Shown here: one piece after another, positions 28,001 through 37,350 of the stretch | Position numbering within the stretch: position 1 is the stretch's first letter | Layout of the letters: every line of letters starts with the position of its first letter | Source of the DNA: an uncultured Acidobacteriota bacterium | GTDB taxonomy: Bacteria; Acidobacteriota; Terriglobia; Terriglobales; Acidobacteriaceae | Assembly (NCBI GenBank): GCA_903873705.1 | Contig: CAIQPK010000069.1 | Coordinates: 1 to 64,000 of the forward strand | Length of the DNA: 64,000 bases | Direction: 5' to 3' | Notes under the pieces: generated by a model | What the model saw: only the letters and a program-made list of their open reading frames with translations | Databases searched by the model: none | What the model was told of the DNA's origin: nothing | Made by a program: the position numbers and the translations under genes

Positions 28001-28298
28001 AGCCGTAGCCCGCGTCGCCGCGTCCCACACCGGCTACTTCCTCGCGCGCTATTATGCCAGCACTGGAACCCTCGACGCCGCCGATCACCTGCCGCCCATC
28101 GAGCTGCCCGACTTCGAAAAGAAGCCGCCCAAACCAAAATTCATCAAGCCCGAAAAGAAGATGGGCGTCCCCACCGCCTCGAAGGTAAAGCCGCAGTCTT
28201 CATCCGAAAAAACCGCTGCAAAAAAAGCGGCAGCGAAGAAGACCCCGACCAAAGCCGCAGCAAAGAAAACACCCGCGAAGAAAAAGGCTGCCCAATGA
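25095..28298 (+). CDS. uvrA: UvrABC excinuclease subunit A
   Basis: UvrA recognises DNA lesions and loads UvrB in nucleotide excision repair. The 1067-residue protein has two ABC ATPase modules: Walker A GLSGSGKS (33-40) and GVSGSGKST, and signatures [12 protein letters not shown] and [12 protein letters not shown]. It also has zinc fingers built on CPNCHRP, CPDCG...CPGC and CEAC...CEVC. Two oddities stand out. Residues 215-241 are encoded by an in-frame copy of a GGACCCTGGGCCC palindromic repeat (25739-25815) inserted in the linker after VDRIILKP. And the C-terminus has an extra Lys/Ala/Thr-rich tail of about 50 residues ([19 protein letters not shown]). It is followed by a DUF4265 gene with ATGA overlap. 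Confidence 0.97.
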   Translation: MAITHITVRGARQHNLRNVSVSIPRNTLTVVTGLSGSGKSSLAFDTIYAEGQRRYVETLSAYARQFLDQMERPDVDAIDGLSPAISIEQKTTSRSPRSTVGTITEIYDYLRLLYASVGQPHCPNCHRPISRQSADQIVAQIVDRNASSGERITVLAPVVRGRKGEFREEIEALDKKGYRLRIDGEITEVEEGMRLDKKRNHTLEAIVDRIILKPLQGPASSAQGPDNASSGPWALDPGPSPLYDTKRLLTAITTALQIANGLVLVGLQSPGGAYEETLFSSSMACPDCGINVPKLEPRSFSFNSTYGACPGCNGLGSIYDFDPAKTITDWSKPLLDGAMGPGSGSQYLLRLIRLAAEKYKINLKQPFADLSKEHQDLLLYGPPKGEAGRTGFHGIFRYLRDNLDETKSEGYRDYMMQYMSASECPRCQGRRLRPESLAVTIPLADAALHPPVNKEDADTEPMEAPNARRDSSIADFTALSLERALLGARSMRFTGREQLIADRLQREIIERLEFLNAVGLGYLSLERSAATLSGGEGQRIRLATQIGSRLRGVLYVLDEPSIGLHQRDNQRLISALTDLRDLGNTVLVVEHDEDTMRRADYLIDLGPGAGKHGGEIMAEGTPAEVMANPASVTGQYLAGKIDVVTRPTPNKAPRPLTGNWLSIEDASSHNLQHITAHIPLSVMTVVTGVSGSGKSTLINDILYRSLAKELYGSREEPGRHKAIHGVDQLDKVIQIDQSAIGRTPRSNPATYTGVFTAIRDLFAMLPESRERGYKPGRFSFNVQGGRCEACQGEGQRRIEMNFLPDVYVLCEVCNGRRYNQETLAVKFNGYSIADILDLPIEDAVPVLKDIPAVNIKLQTLVDVGLGYIHLGQSATTLSGGEAQRMKLARELSKRQTGRTLYLLDEPTTGLHFDDVRKLLEVLHRLTDLGNTVVIIEHNLDIIRNADYLIDMGPEGGEGGGTIVAQGPPEAVARVAASHTGYFLARYYASTGTLDAADHLPPIELPDFEKKPPKPKFIKPEKKMGVPTASKVKPQSSSEKTAAKKAAAKKTPTKAAAKKTPAKKKAAQ
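25739..25815 (+). repeat. Family F palindrome inserted in uvrA
   Basis: The left arm AGGGTCCAGCGTCCAGCGCC / CAGGGCCCAG and the right arm TTCTGGACCCTGGGCCC / TGGACCCTGGACCCT are imperfect inverted repeats around ACAACGCGT. The right arm closely resembles the intergenic copy at 37290. The frame stays open through the element. Confidence 0.8.
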
Positions 28299-28756
28299 GA
28301 GAACCCGTCACCACCGGCATCCGCATCATCGTCACCCTCGACCCCGCCGACGAGCAGGGCATGGACAGCGAAGCCCTATGGGCCGAGCGCGTCAGCGCCG
28401 ACACCTTCCGCATCCGCAACAGTCCGTTCTTCGCTTTCGACCTCTCGCTCGACGACGTCATCCGCGCCGAAAAAGTAGACGGCGACTGGCACTTCCGCGA
28501 AGTCGTCAACCGCAGCGGCCACTCCACCTACCGCGCCTACCTCCTCGAAGACCGCAACATCGGCGACGATGACGTGCAGCAGGCCATCGAGCCCATCACC
28601 ACTCTCGGCGCCGAAGTCGAAAACGCCAACGACCGCTTCTTCGCCATCGACATTCCACCCGGCAAGCCAATCGCAGCTATCTACGACCTCCTCGAACAAA
28701 CCGAAGCCACCGGCCTCTGGGAGTTCGAAGAAGCCCACTACGAACCCAACGCTTAA
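28295..28756 (+). CDS. DUF4265 domain protein
   Basis: This 153-residue soluble protein resembles the DUF4265 family: [47 protein letters not shown] and a C-terminal half with [19 protein letters not shown]. No catalytic motif is evident and the function is unknown. Its ATG overlaps the uvrA stop (ATGA), indicating translational coupling to uvrA. Whether this reflects a DNA-repair link or mere proximity is unknown. Confidence 0.8.
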   Translation: MREPVTTGIRIIVTLDPADEQGMDSEALWAERVSADTFRIRNSPFFAFDLSLDDVIRAEKVDGDWHFREVVNRSGHSTYRAYLLEDRNIGDDDVQQAIEPITTLGAEVENANDRFFAIDIPPGKPIAAIYDLLEQTEATGLWEFEEAHYEPNA

Positions 28757-28788
28757 TCTCTATTCTCTAATTTCTAATCTCTATTCCT

Positions 28789-29676
28789 ATGAGCGACCTG
28801 CCCGTCCCCGACCCGAACGCCAAGCTCCCCGTACCCCAGGTGCTCGACATCCAGCACGACACCGACCCCGCCAGGGACCACGGCCCCGCGCGCCGCATCC
28901 CCCATCTCGGCCACGCCGTCCTCTTCTTCTCGCTCCTCTGGATGATGATCAATCTCTCGGCCCTCATGCTGCTCGCGGCCGGCCACTACAACACCGAAAA
29001 TGCCCCAGCCGAACATCCCGGCGTCATGGCCGTAGCCCAGGCACTCGGTTTCATCCTCGGTCTCGCCGCCTCGTTCCAACTCTTCCCGCGCCTGTGGGAG
29101 CGCTCCTTCCTCCACGGCATTCAGTGGAACATTCTCGCCGCCCACCGCCGCTGGTTCTGGGTCATCCCTTCCGGCATCGCGCTCAGCCTGCTCGCGCAAC
29201 TCGCAGACCACTACATCAAAACCCCCGACGACAACCTCATCGCCCAGCTGATGCGCACGCCCCACGGCGCCTGGCTCATTACCGGCTTCGGCATCATCCT
29301 CGCTCCGCTCACTGAAGAGATCGCCTTCCGCGGCTTCCTCCTCCCCGCCTTGGCCACCGCCTACGACTGGCTAGCGTTAGAACGCTCACCCGCCGGCCTT
29401 CGCAAGTGGGAGATGACCTCCGGCCACACCACGCCCGCCATCGTCTTCGGAGCCGTCTTCTCCAGCATCCCCTTCGCGCTCATCCACGCCGGCCAGCTCT
29501 CCCACGCCTGGGGGGCCGTCAGCGTTCTCTTCGCCGTCTCGCTAGCGCTCTCCTACGCCCGCATCAAAACGCACTCCGTGGCCTGCTCGGTCCTGATGCA
29601 CGCTACCTACAATCTCACCGTCTTCCTCGGCGTCTTCATCGCGACCGGCGGCTATCGTCATCTCGACAAGATCTAG
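28789..29676 (+). CDS. CPBP-family intramembrane glutamic protease
   Basis: This 295-residue multi-span membrane protein is of the CPBP (CAAX protease/bacteriocin-processing) family. The diagnostic motifs are LTEEIAFRGFLLPAL (EExxFR), FALIHAGQ with the conserved His, and MHATYNLTVF near the C-terminus. About eight membrane helices are likely after a Pro-rich cytosolic N-terminus. It may act in membrane-protein or peptide processing. It starts 33 bases after the DUF4265 gene; the gap has the simple sequence TCTCTATTCTCTAATTTC. Confidence 0.9.
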   Translation: MSDLPVPDPNAKLPVPQVLDIQHDTDPARDHGPARRIPHLGHAVLFFSLLWMMINLSALMLLAAGHYNTENAPAEHPGVMAVAQALGFILGLAASFQLFPRLWERSFLHGIQWNILAAHRRWFWVIPSGIALSLLAQLADHYIKTPDDNLIAQLMRTPHGAWLITGFGIILAPLTEEIAFRGFLLPALATAYDWLALERSPAGLRKWEMTSGHTTPAIVFGAVFSSIPFALIHAGQLSHAWGAVSVLFAVSLALSYARIKTHSVACSVLMHATYNLTVFLGVFIATGGYRHLDKI

Positions 29677-29802
29677 CATCGGTTCCGCCCAATCCGTCGC
29701 GATCGGCTGCCTCTTTCATTTTCCCTGTACGGCGGCAAACGTTTTCTATAACGGTTTCGTGTAATCTTGCCCGAGCAATCCATTTCACTCTTTGGGGCCC
29801 TT

Positions 29803-30333
29803 ATGCGTTTCCGGTTACCTGTTTTTGTATTTGCTGCAACTCTTCTCCTTCCTGCTGTCTCCCGCGCCGACAACTACAATTTCCTGCTCTCCGGCGGCGG
29901 CGATAACTACTCCTTTTCCATCGACCCGGTCCTGAATCCTCCCGATACGTCGTTCTTTCCCATCTTCGGTTTTTACGGCTTCATGGCCGATCCCGACGTG
30001 ACAGACAATTACGGCGGACCCAACATTCCCGATCTTGGCCCTTACGTCCGCATCGGTCCCGTCTCTGGCTCTCAAAGCATCGGCTTCAGCGAGATAGGCT
30101 TCAATACACCGGACATCTTTGACGGCACCACCTTCATCCCCAACGATCCGCTCACTCCCTACACCGTCATCGCTTTCGGCGACGATCCGATCAACCCGGC
30201 AACCCGCTACACACTCACCATTGTTGACGCCGGCACCTCCATCGCCGCCACACCCGAACCCTCCTCGCTCGCCCTGCTCGGCACGGGCGCTCTCGGTGCG
30301 TTTGCGATGGTCCGTCGCCGCTTCAACCGCTAA
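29803..30333 (+). CDS. PEP-CTERM sorting domain protein
   Basis: This 176-residue exported protein has a signal peptide ([20 protein letters not shown]) and a C-terminal [11 protein letters not shown], hydrophobic helix [11 protein letters not shown] and basic RRRFNR. The mature part is Pro/Asp/Gly-rich with no recognised domain. The ATG at 29803 was chosen over the frame start at 29767 because it gives a standard signal peptide. A strong terminator follows at 30350. The required exosortase must be encoded elsewhere. Confidence 0.88.
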   Translation: MRFRLPVFVFAATLLLPAVSRADNYNFLLSGGGDNYSFSIDPVLNPPDTSFFPIFGFYGFMADPDVTDNYGGPNIPDLGPYVRIGPVSGSQSIGFSEIGFNTPDIFDGTTFIPNDPLTPYTVIAFGDDPINPATRYTLTIVDAGTSIAATPEPSSLALLGTGALGAFAMVRRRFNR

Positions 30334-30349
30334 CCCCAATTCACTCTTC

Positions 30350-30380
30350 AGCCCTCGCGTTGCCCTTCGGCGCGAGGGCT
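30350..30380 (+). terminator. Intrinsic terminator after the PEP-CTERM gene
   Basis: AGCCCTCGCG and CGCGAGGGCT form a perfect 10-bp stem around an 11-base loop, followed by TTCT. It lies 16 bases after the stop at 30333. Confidence 0.8.
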
Positions 30381-30397
30381 TTCTCCTGCGCATTCGA

Positions 30398-30403
30398 TAC
30401 ACT
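30398..30403 (+). promoter_or_regulatory. -10 hexamer close to the mtnA start
   Basis: TACACT ends 9 bases before the mtnA ATG, and the intervening bases contain no Shine-Dalgarno sequence. Confidence 0.35.
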
Positions 30404-30412
30404 ACTAACAAC

Positions 30413-31462
30413 ATGATTCCTACCCTCGAATGGACGCCCGAAGGCGTCAGCTTCCTTGACCAGACCAAGCTCCCGCAGCAAGAGACTTACGTCCTAGCCA
30501 CCGACTACAAACAAGTCGCCACCGTTATCCGCGACATGATCACCCGCGGCGCCATGGCCATCGGCGTCTCCGGCGCCATGGGCGTCGCCATCGGCATCCA
30601 GCGCTCCACCGCCGCCACCATCCCGCAGCTCAACGCCGAAGTCGACGAAATCTGCGCCCACCTCGCCGCCACCCGCCCCACGGCCGTCAATCTCTTCTGG
30701 GGCATCGGCCAGATACGCGACCTCTACAACCAGCTCGCCGCCGCCAACACCCCCATCCCCGAAATCAAGCAGCAGGTCGTCGCCCTCGCACGCCGCCTCT
30801 ACGACGAGGACATCTCCAACCTCCGCAAGCTCGGCGCATTCGGCGCAGAGCTCCTGCCCGACGAAGGCACCATCCTCACCCACTGCAACGCCGGCGCACT
30901 CGCCGCCTGCGGCTACGGCTCCGCTCTCGGCGTCATCCGCGCAGCCATTGAAAACGGCAAGAAGATCGACGTCTTCGCCGACGAGACCCGCCCCTTCAAC
31001 CAGGGCGCCCGCCTCACCGCATGGGAGCTCGTCAAGGACAACATCCCCACCACCCTCATCTGCGACAACATGGCCGGCCACTTCATGTCCAAGGGCCGCA
31101 TCGCAGCCGTCATCGTCGGCGCAGACCGCATTGCCGCCAACGGCGACACCGCCAACAAGATCGGCACCTACTCCGTCTCCATCCTCGCCAAAGAGCACGG
31201 CATCCCGTTCTACGTCGCCGCGCCGTTCAACACCATCGACACAGCCACCGCATCCGGCGACCTCATCCCCATCGAGCAGCGCGCAGCCCGCGAGATTACG
31301 CACTACCAGGGGAATCAAGTCACGCCCGATGGCGTCAACATCGAGAACCCCGCCTTTGACGTCACGCCCGCTAAGTACATTGCTGCCATCATTACCGAGC
31401 GCGGCGTACTCCGGGCGCCCTTCAGCGAGTCGATCCGGGCCATGGCGGAGCGAAGCGCATAA
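30413..31462 (+). CDS. mtnA: S-methyl-5-thioribose-1-phosphate isomerase
   Basis: MtnA isomerises methylthioribose-1-phosphate to methylthioribulose-1-phosphate in methionine salvage. The 349-residue protein has [20 protein letters not shown], the catalytic Cys region [14 protein letters not shown], the [17 protein letters not shown] segment and the catalytic Asp in [20 protein letters not shown]. No other salvage genes are adjacent. As methylthioadenosine is a by-product of spermidine synthesis, the gene is metabolically connected to the polyamine cluster at 3.3-6.8 kb, but not physically. Confidence 0.95.
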   Translation: MIPTLEWTPEGVSFLDQTKLPQQETYVLATDYKQVATVIRDMITRGAMAIGVSGAMGVAIGIQRSTAATIPQLNAEVDEICAHLAATRPTAVNLFWGIGQIRDLYNQLAAANTPIPEIKQQVVALARRLYDEDISNLRKLGAFGAELLPDEGTILTHCNAGALAACGYGSALGVIRAAIENGKKIDVFADETRPFNQGARLTAWELVKDNIPTTLICDNMAGHFMSKGRIAAVIVGADRIAANGDTANKIGTYSVSILAKEHGIPFYVAAPFNTIDTATASGDLIPIEQRAAREITHYQGNQVTPDGVNIENPAFDVTPAKYIAAIITERGVLRAPFSESIRAMAERSA

Positions 31463-31529
31463 CCGCAGACCGCGCTGGACAAGCCCTCAAGCCGTCGTAG
31501 AATGGCCTCATTACCCGGAGCCTTTCGCA

Positions 31530-33416
31530 ATGCGTCTGCTCGCACTTGTTGCTGCTGTCATCGTACTTCCCGCTGTCCTCGCCCAGGCCCCGCAGTCCTC
31601 CTCGCAAAAGGACGCGGCCCCGGTCAGCACGCTGTCAACCGGCACCCAGCTCGTCGTCGTCGACGTCGTCGTGCAGGATAAGGACGGCCACCCCATCCAC
31701 GGGCTGACCAAAGACGACTTCCGCCTGGAAGAAAACAAGGCACCGCAGAACGTGCGCACCTTCGATGAGCACAACGAAGCCACCGCGCTCGCGCAGAAGC
31801 GTCCTGCCGTCCCGCCGCTTCCTCCCGGCACCTTCACCAGCTACTCCAACGTGCCGGATAACGGCACCCTCACAGTCCTCCTGCTCGACCGCCTGAACAC
31901 CGTCACCACTGACCAAAGCTACGTGCGCAAGCAGTTGCAGAAGTATCTCCGCGAAGCCGACCCCAACGCGCGCATAGCCATCTTCGGCATGAGCGCACGG
32001 CTAACCCTCCTGCAGGGCTTCACATCCGATCCGGCCATCCTCAGGGCCGCCATCGACAACAAGGGCAAAGCCTCTCCATCGCTCTCACTCGCCGACCCTC
32101 TCGGCACCGGCTACGGCCCCCAGACCTCCTCCAACCAGATGTACAACACCCTCGGCATCGGCGGAACCATGCAGGCCGCCATCGCCGCCGAAACCGCAAA
32201 CCTCAACGACTTCGAAACCGAGAACACGGCGATGCAGGATACCTTCCGCATCCGCTACACGCTCGATAGCTTCAACCAGCTCGCACGCTATCTCGCCGCG
32301 TTCCCAGGCCGCAAAAACCTGATCTGGTTCTCCGGTTCGTTCCCCATCTCCATCGAAGCCAACGTCGACATCACCAATCCCAACGCTGTCACCGCCGACT
32401 TCACCGATGCCTTCCGTGAAACCTCAACCCTGCTCACGCGCGCTCGCGTAGCCGTGTATCCCGCCGACGCCAGCGAAACACAGCACCTCACCACCTTTAC
32501 CCAACCCATCTCCGGCGCCAGCCAGTCCCGCCCCGATACCTTCGGTTCCCGCGACAACATCGACCGTGCTCGCGATTCAGAAACCTCCAGCCGAGCCACC
32601 ATGGCGCAAATGGCCGAAGATACCGGAGGCCAGCCTTACATGAGCGGCCGCCCGCTCGCCGACGTTGTCCGCCAGACCATCAACTCCGGCGCCGACTACT
32701 ACACCCTCACCTACTCCCCCGCCAACCGTGACTGGAAGGGCGAGTACCGCAACATCCGCGTCCTTCTGCAAGGCGCCTCGTCCGAACGCAAGCTCAAGCT
32801 CTCTTACCGCCATGGCTACTTCGCCGACGATCCCAACAATCGCCACAACGCCAGGTCCACCTCACTCATCGCCGCCAGCGCAGTGGCTGCGCCTACCACC
32901 GGTAGCGCCGCCTACGCTTACGCGGCCATGCGGCGCGGTGGTCCGCCGTTGAGTGAAGTGCTCTTCACCGCCCGCGTTCTTCCCGCCTCCACCACCATCG
33001 ACGAAAAAGTGGCGCCGCATAACTCCGCCAACCCCAACGCCAAAATCAAAGGGCCCTACCGCCTCATCGATATTGACATAGCAGCCCTGCCTCGCAACTT
33101 CGAGCTTGCCGCGCCCGACGAGAATGGCACGCGTCGTGCCACCATCGAATACGTCACCTACGTCTACGACACCGACGGCCACATCCTGAACACCGACACC
33201 ACCACCCGCGAGTTCGCCTTCACCCCGCTGAAGCTCAAAGAGCTCGCCGTCAATGGCATCGGCTTCCGCCAGCAGGTGAGTGTGCCCGCAAAGACGGAAA
33301 GCTACCTCCGCATCGCCATGCACGACGTCCCTTCCGGCCGCTTCGGCGTCATCGAGATTCCAGCCTCCGCCGTGCTCAGCCTTCCTCCCGCCCCCGCAGT
33401 GCCCGGCGCACCCTGA
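31530..33416 (+). CDS. Secreted VWFA-related acidobacterial domain protein (copy 1)
   Basis: This 628-residue exported protein belongs to the acidobacterial VWFA-related family. The signal peptide is MRLLALVAAVIVLPAVLA. The family start LSTGTQLVVVDVVVQDKDGH is followed by LTKDDFRLEENKAPQNVRTF, then the VWA core beginning LTVLLLDRLNT near residue 115. It has DRLNT in place of the classical DxSxS MIDAS, PGRKNLIWFSGSFP and GGQPYMSGRPLADVV. The C-terminal 200 residues are a beta-rich region. The role is unknown; VWA folds usually mediate protein contacts. The paralogue at 33476 follows after 59 bases. Confidence 0.88.
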   Translation: MRLLALVAAVIVLPAVLAQAPQSSSQKDAAPVSTLSTGTQLVVVDVVVQDKDGHPIHGLTKDDFRLEENKAPQNVRTFDEHNEATALAQKRPAVPPLPPGTFTSYSNVPDNGTLTVLLLDRLNTVTTDQSYVRKQLQKYLREADPNARIAIFGMSARLTLLQGFTSDPAILRAAIDNKGKASPSLSLADPLGTGYGPQTSSNQMYNTLGIGGTMQAAIAAETANLNDFETENTAMQDTFRIRYTLDSFNQLARYLAAFPGRKNLIWFSGSFPISIEANVDITNPNAVTADFTDAFRETSTLLTRARVAVYPADASETQHLTTFTQPISGASQSRPDTFGSRDNIDRARDSETSSRATMAQMAEDTGGQPYMSGRPLADVVRQTINSGADYYTLTYSPANRDWKGEYRNIRVLLQGASSERKLKLSYRHGYFADDPNNRHNARSTSLIAASAVAAPTTGSAAYAYAAMRRGGPPLSEVLFTARVLPASTTIDEKVAPHNSANPNAKIKGPYRLIDIDIAALPRNFELAAPDENGTRRATIEYVTYVYDTDGHILNTDTTTREFAFTPLKLKELAVNGIGFRQQVSVPAKTESYLRIAMHDVPSGRFGVIEIPASAVLSLPPAPAVPGAP

Positions 33417-33475
33417 GGCACCCGGCAGTTCCTTCCCGTCGCGCGCACGTCTACTATGGGCATAGGAGCTGGGCC

Positions 33476-35353
33476 ATGCGGTTGTCCCCGACGTACCTCG
33501 TCTTAGCCGGCATCACCAGCCTGGCGTGCTCGCAAACGCCCTCCGCCACCCGGACGCCCGCCCTTACGGCAGGAACCCAGCTCGTTGTGGTCGATGTCAC
33601 CGTGCAGGACAGGGAAGGCCACCCCGTTCACGGACTAAAGCCCACCGACTTCAAGGTGTCCGAGAATAAGTCCACTCAAACCATCAAGACCTTTGAAGAG
33701 CAAGCCGCCGCCAATCCTGATCGCGCAAAGGTTCTCCCCCCGCTCAAGCTGCCCCCCGGCGTCTTCACGGACTTCACTCCCGTTCCTGAAAACGGTGCGC
33801 TCAACATTCTGCTGCTCGACGAGCTGAACACGCCGATGAAAGACCAGAGCTTCGTCCGCGACCAGCTCCGCCGCTACATCAGGCAGGCCAACCCCGGCAC
33901 CCGCCTTGCGATCTTTGGGCTCAGCACCCACCTGGTCATGCTGCAGGGATTCACCTCCGACCCCGAAATTCTCAAAACCATCACCGACCGCAAGCTGATT
34001 CCACGCGCCTCGGTCCTGCTCGACGACCCCGTAGGCAGCAACACCGACCCAACCTCGCTCGCCGACACCATGAGCGCCATCGGCGCCAACGCCGAAGCCG
34101 TCGCCAACATGCAGCAGTTTGAAGCCGACACCTCCAGCTTCCAGACGCAGCTGCGCACCCGCTACACCCTCGACGCCTTCAACCAGCTCGCTCGCTATCT
34201 GCAAACCCTTCCCGGCCGCAAAAATCTGCTCTGGTTTTCGGGCTCCTTCCCCCTCGCCATTTTCCCCGACAGCTCGCTCGACAATCCCTTCTCGGTCGCC
34301 TCCGACGCCTCCAGCGAACTCAGCGATACCACCGCACTGCTCGACCGCGCCCGCGTCGCGGTCTACCCCATTGACGCACGTGGCCTGCAGACCACCCCCA
34401 TGCTGGACGCCTCGCGTTCCGGCTCAGCCTACGTGCGCAACCCCGGCAAGCTCGCCACCGACATTTCGAAGTTCATGGAAACCAACGCGCAGGAACACAT
34501 GACCATGGACCAGATCGCCCAGGACACCGGTGGCCACGCCTTCTACAACACCAACGGCCTCGCCGACGCCGTGGCAAAATCCATTGATGCCGGGTCGAAC
34601 TTCTACACCGTCACCTACACGCCCACCAACCACGATTGGAAAGGCGAGTACCGCAAAATTCGCGTAGAACTCGTCGGCGCCGACGCCGGTCGCGGCCTCG
34701 TTCTCGCCTATCGCCACGGCTACATCGCCAACGATCCCAACAGCCACCGCACCGCGGCGATGCAACCCGCCACTCAACCCGCATCCACCGTGGCGCAGCC
34801 GTTCTCCTACGATCGCGCCGCCATGCAGCGCGGTGCTCCCACGCCCAGCGAAGTGCTCTTCAAAGTCAGCGTCCTCCCCGACTCCAACGCCACCACCGAC
34901 ACCATCAACCCGAAGAACCACCCCAGTCCCACCAACCCCATGCACGGCCCTTTCCGCCCCTACGATGTGGCCTTCGCCGTCGTCGGATCCAACCTGTCGC
35001 TCACGCCGCAGCCCGACGGCCGCCGCTCCGGCATGGTCGAATTCCTCACCTACGTCTACGACGTCAACGGCAAGCTGCTGAACATCGAAGGCGAGTCGGT
35101 CAGCATGAACGTCACCCCTGAAAACTATGCACGCCTGCTCAAAACCGGCCTCGGCTTCGAGCTCCAGGTGAGTACACCCGCCCACCAGGACTGCTTCCTC
35201 CGCATCGCCGTGCACGACGTACCCTCAGGCCGCTACGGCGTCGTAGAAGTCCCCACTGAAATGGTCGCCCACCTGCCCCCACCGCCAGACGCACCACCAG
35301 CTCCACCCGCATCCCCAACCCCACCGCAAGGCCCACCCCCCGCATCGAAATGA
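33476..35353 (+). CDS. Secreted VWFA-related acidobacterial domain protein (copy 2)
   Basis: This 625-residue paralogue of the preceding gene has the same layout: signal peptide, TAGTQLVVVDVTVQDREGHP, LKPTDFKVSENKSTQTIKTF, a VWA core with LNILLLDELNT near residue 111 and PGRKNLLWFSGSFP, then GGHAFYNTNGLADAV and a shared C-terminal region. Specific to this copy is a terminal Pro/Ala-rich stretch. The start has AGGAG nine bases upstream. Tandem duplication is evident. A small membrane-protein gene overlaps its stop (ATGA). Confidence 0.88.
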   Translation: MRLSPTYLVLAGITSLACSQTPSATRTPALTAGTQLVVVDVTVQDREGHPVHGLKPTDFKVSENKSTQTIKTFEEQAAANPDRAKVLPPLKLPPGVFTDFTPVPENGALNILLLDELNTPMKDQSFVRDQLRRYIRQANPGTRLAIFGLSTHLVMLQGFTSDPEILKTITDRKLIPRASVLLDDPVGSNTDPTSLADTMSAIGANAEAVANMQQFEADTSSFQTQLRTRYTLDAFNQLARYLQTLPGRKNLLWFSGSFPLAIFPDSSLDNPFSVASDASSELSDTTALLDRARVAVYPIDARGLQTTPMLDASRSGSAYVRNPGKLATDISKFMETNAQEHMTMDQIAQDTGGHAFYNTNGLADAVAKSIDAGSNFYTVTYTPTNHDWKGEYRKIRVELVGADAGRGLVLAYRHGYIANDPNSHRTAAMQPATQPASTVAQPFSYDRAAMQRGAPTPSEVLFKVSVLPDSNATTDTINPKNHPSPTNPMHGPFRPYDVAFAVVGSNLSLTPQPDGRRSGMVEFLTYVYDVNGKLLNIEGESVSMNVTPENYARLLKTGLGFELQVSTPAHQDCFLRIAVHDVPSGRYGVVEVPTEMVAHLPPPPDAPPAPPASPTPPQGPPPASK

Positions 35354-35661
35354 TCCTCGACGCGCCCATCTTTCACCTCCACCAGCGCTCGCTCGCCCGC
35401 GGCAACGCACTCGTGCTCGGCAGCCTCGCCCTCACCTTCTGGCTCTCCGACTTCCCCCACAATCGCGCCACACCCTTCCTCATCCTCCCCGCCATCACCG
35501 TCATCCTCGGCACCGTCGACACCGCACGCTGCATGCACCGCCGCTGGAGCCTTCGCCACGGCACCGTCCTGCTCTGCCTTTACATGGACCTGATGGCCGC
35601 CACGATGGTCCTTTTCTCGCTGCTCTACCCCTACGTTCTCTGGATAAACGGCGTCCGCTAG
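35350..35661 (+). CDS. Small membrane protein, 103 aa
   Basis: This is a protein with about three hydrophobic segments (ALVLGSLALTFWLSDF, PFLILPAITVILGTV, LYMDLMAATMVLFSLLYPYV). I do not recognise the family. The ATG overlaps the TGA of the VWFA gene by four bases, so it is likely translated from the same message. It may be a membrane partner of the VWFA proteins, though this rests on position only. Confidence 0.65.
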   Translation: MILDAPIFHLHQRSLARGNALVLGSLALTFWLSDFPHNRATPFLILPAITVILGTVDTARCMHRRWSLRHGTVLLCLYMDLMAATMVLFSLLYPYVLWINGVR

Positions 35662-35688
35662 GCCCTCCACCCAACGCTCAAGGGGTGC

Positions 35689-35714
35689 CCCATGTCCGGA
35701 TTCTCGGACATGGG
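35689..35714. repeat. Family A palindrome
   Basis: CCCATGTCCG, 6-base loop GATTCT, CGGACATGGG: perfect 10-bp arms, preceded by AGGGGTGC. The same arms occur at 39944 and 56697. It follows the membrane-protein gene and precedes the MFS gene. Confidence 0.9.
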
Positions 35715-35819
35715 ATTACACCTCTGCCTGCGCAGCCGTCCTGTCGCATCCCGCCAGGTTGCAATAATTTGTTCGCTCTCCGTCCTTATTCCGGGATACG
35801 ATCATCTGCGACCCAAACT

Positions 35820-37157
35820 ATGCCCTCCATGACGCCCAGCACCGACCCCAACTCCACCACCGCCACCAGCATGCGCTGGGCCGTCTGCTTCCTGCTCTTC
35901 CTCGCCACCACCATCAACTACATGGACCGCAATGTCTTCGGCTACGTCGAACCCCTGCTCCACGACGTCGCCTTCATGGGCTGGAACCACGCCGCCGACA
36001 AGTTCCACCAGCCGGTCTTCGACAACAACTTCGGCAACGTCCTCATCTACTTCCAATTCGCGTACGGCTTCGGCCTGCTCTTCGCCGGCCGCGTTATCGA
36101 CAAGCTCGGCACCAAAACCGGATACGCCATCGCCATCGGCATCTGGGCGCTCGCATCAATGAGCCACTCCCTGGTCACCTCCGTCGCCGGCTTCTGCATC
36201 GCGCGCATCTTCCTCGGCCTCGGCGAGTCCGGAAACTTCCCCGCCGCCATCAAGGCCACCGCCGAGTGGTTCCCGAGCGAAGAGCGCGCCAAGGCCGTCG
36301 GCCTCTTCAACTCCGGCTCCAACGCCTCCGCGCTCATCGCCCCCGCACTCGTCGCTGCCGTCACCGTAAAGTTCGGCTGGCAGGCCGCCTTCCTCACCAC
36401 CGGCTCCATGGGACTCATCTGGCTCGTCGTGTGGATGCTCTTCCCCTACAACCGCCTCCGCCGCGGCGCCACCATCACCCAGCAGCGCCTCGAGCCCGTC
36501 ACCCGCACCGGCCCTCTCTGGCGCATCCTCATCACCCACCGCGGCACCTACGCCTTCGCCATCGGCAAGTTCCTCACCGACGGCGTCTGGTGGTTCTACC
36601 TCTTCTACCTCCCCCAATTCCTCAACCGCAACTACGGTCTCTCCCTAAAAGAAGCCTACTGGTACATCGTCACCGTCTACGTCATCTCTTCAGTCGGCTC
36701 CATCTTCGGCGGCTCCCTCTCCGGCTGGCACATGAACCGCGGCCACTCCGTCAACCACGGACGCAAACTCGCCATGCTCATCTGCGCCCTCTGCGTCATG
36801 CCCGTCATCTTCGTCCCCCACATGAGCGCCCTCTTCCCCACCAACGCCTGGCCCGCCACCCTGCTCATCGCCCTCGCCGCCGCCGCCCACCAGGGTTGGT
36901 CCGCCAACATCTTCTCCACCCCCGCCGATATGTTCCCCTCCACCGCCGTCTCCACCGTAGTCGGCATCGGCGGAGCCGCCGGAGCCCTCGGCGGAGCCTG
37001 CTTCACCTGGATCGTCAAGCGCAACCTCTCGCTCCACCAGCTGCTCGTCTTCACCCTCGCCGCCTCGGCCTACATCGTCGCCCTCACCATCTTCCAACTC
37101 CTCGTCCCCAGGCTAGGCGCCCCCAGCGAACCCGAACTCCCCCTCAGCGCCACCTAG
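35820..37157 (+). CDS. MFS transporter, hexuronate/anion:cation symporter type
   Basis: This 445-residue protein has twelve predicted membrane helices. The N-terminal NYMDRNVFGYVEPLL, the ARIFLGLGESGNFPAAIKA motif and EWFPSEERAKAVGLFNSGSN are characteristic of the ACS subfamily (ExuT/GudP-type hexuronate and glucarate transporters). It therefore probably imports a sugar acid with protons or cations. The ATG at 35820 was chosen as the first start giving the standard N-terminus. No catabolic genes are adjacent. Confidence 0.85.
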   Translation: MPSMTPSTDPNSTTATSMRWAVCFLLFLATTINYMDRNVFGYVEPLLHDVAFMGWNHAADKFHQPVFDNNFGNVLIYFQFAYGFGLLFAGRVIDKLGTKTGYAIAIGIWALASMSHSLVTSVAGFCIARIFLGLGESGNFPAAIKATAEWFPSEERAKAVGLFNSGSNASALIAPALVAAVTVKFGWQAAFLTTGSMGLIWLVVWMLFPYNRLRRGATITQQRLEPVTRTGPLWRILITHRGTYAFAIGKFLTDGVWWFYLFYLPQFLNRNYGLSLKEAYWYIVTVYVISSVGSIFGGSLSGWHMNRGHSVNHGRKLAMLICALCVMPVIFVPHMSALFPTNAWPATLLIALAAAAHQGWSANIFSTPADMFPSTAVSTVVGIGGAAGALGGACFTWIVKRNLSLHQLLVFTLAASAYIVALTIFQLLVPRLGAPSEPELPLSAT

Positions 37158-37200
37158 CGGCAATTCACAAGCGGGTGCCGCTTGAAAGCGCCACAACCCT

Positions 37201-37260
37201 GGGTGCCCCATCTTCGCGACGGTCCTATCGTCGCTAAGGTGGGCATTCGCGCAGCGAACC
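37201..37260 (+). repeat. Family B dispersed palindrome
   Basis: GGGTGCCCCATCTTCGCGAC, loop, ATCGTCGCTAAGGTGGGCAT, then CGCGCAGCGAACC. It matches the copy inside priA (58741) at 37 of 44 positions, with most differences in the loop. Confidence 0.85.
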
Positions 37261-37289
37261 GTTCCCACCCATCTCCTCGGCTCGCTTTC

Positions 37290-37320
37290 TGGCCCTGGAC
37301 CCTGGGCCCTAAACCCTCGC
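37290..37320 (+). repeat. Family F repeat, intergenic copy
   Basis: TGGCCCTGGACCCTGGGCCC followed by TAAACCCTCGC. It matches the right arm of the element inserted in uvrA. Confidence 0.7.
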
Positions 37321-37350
37321 GTCACCTGTAAACTGACAGTCGAGCCACAA

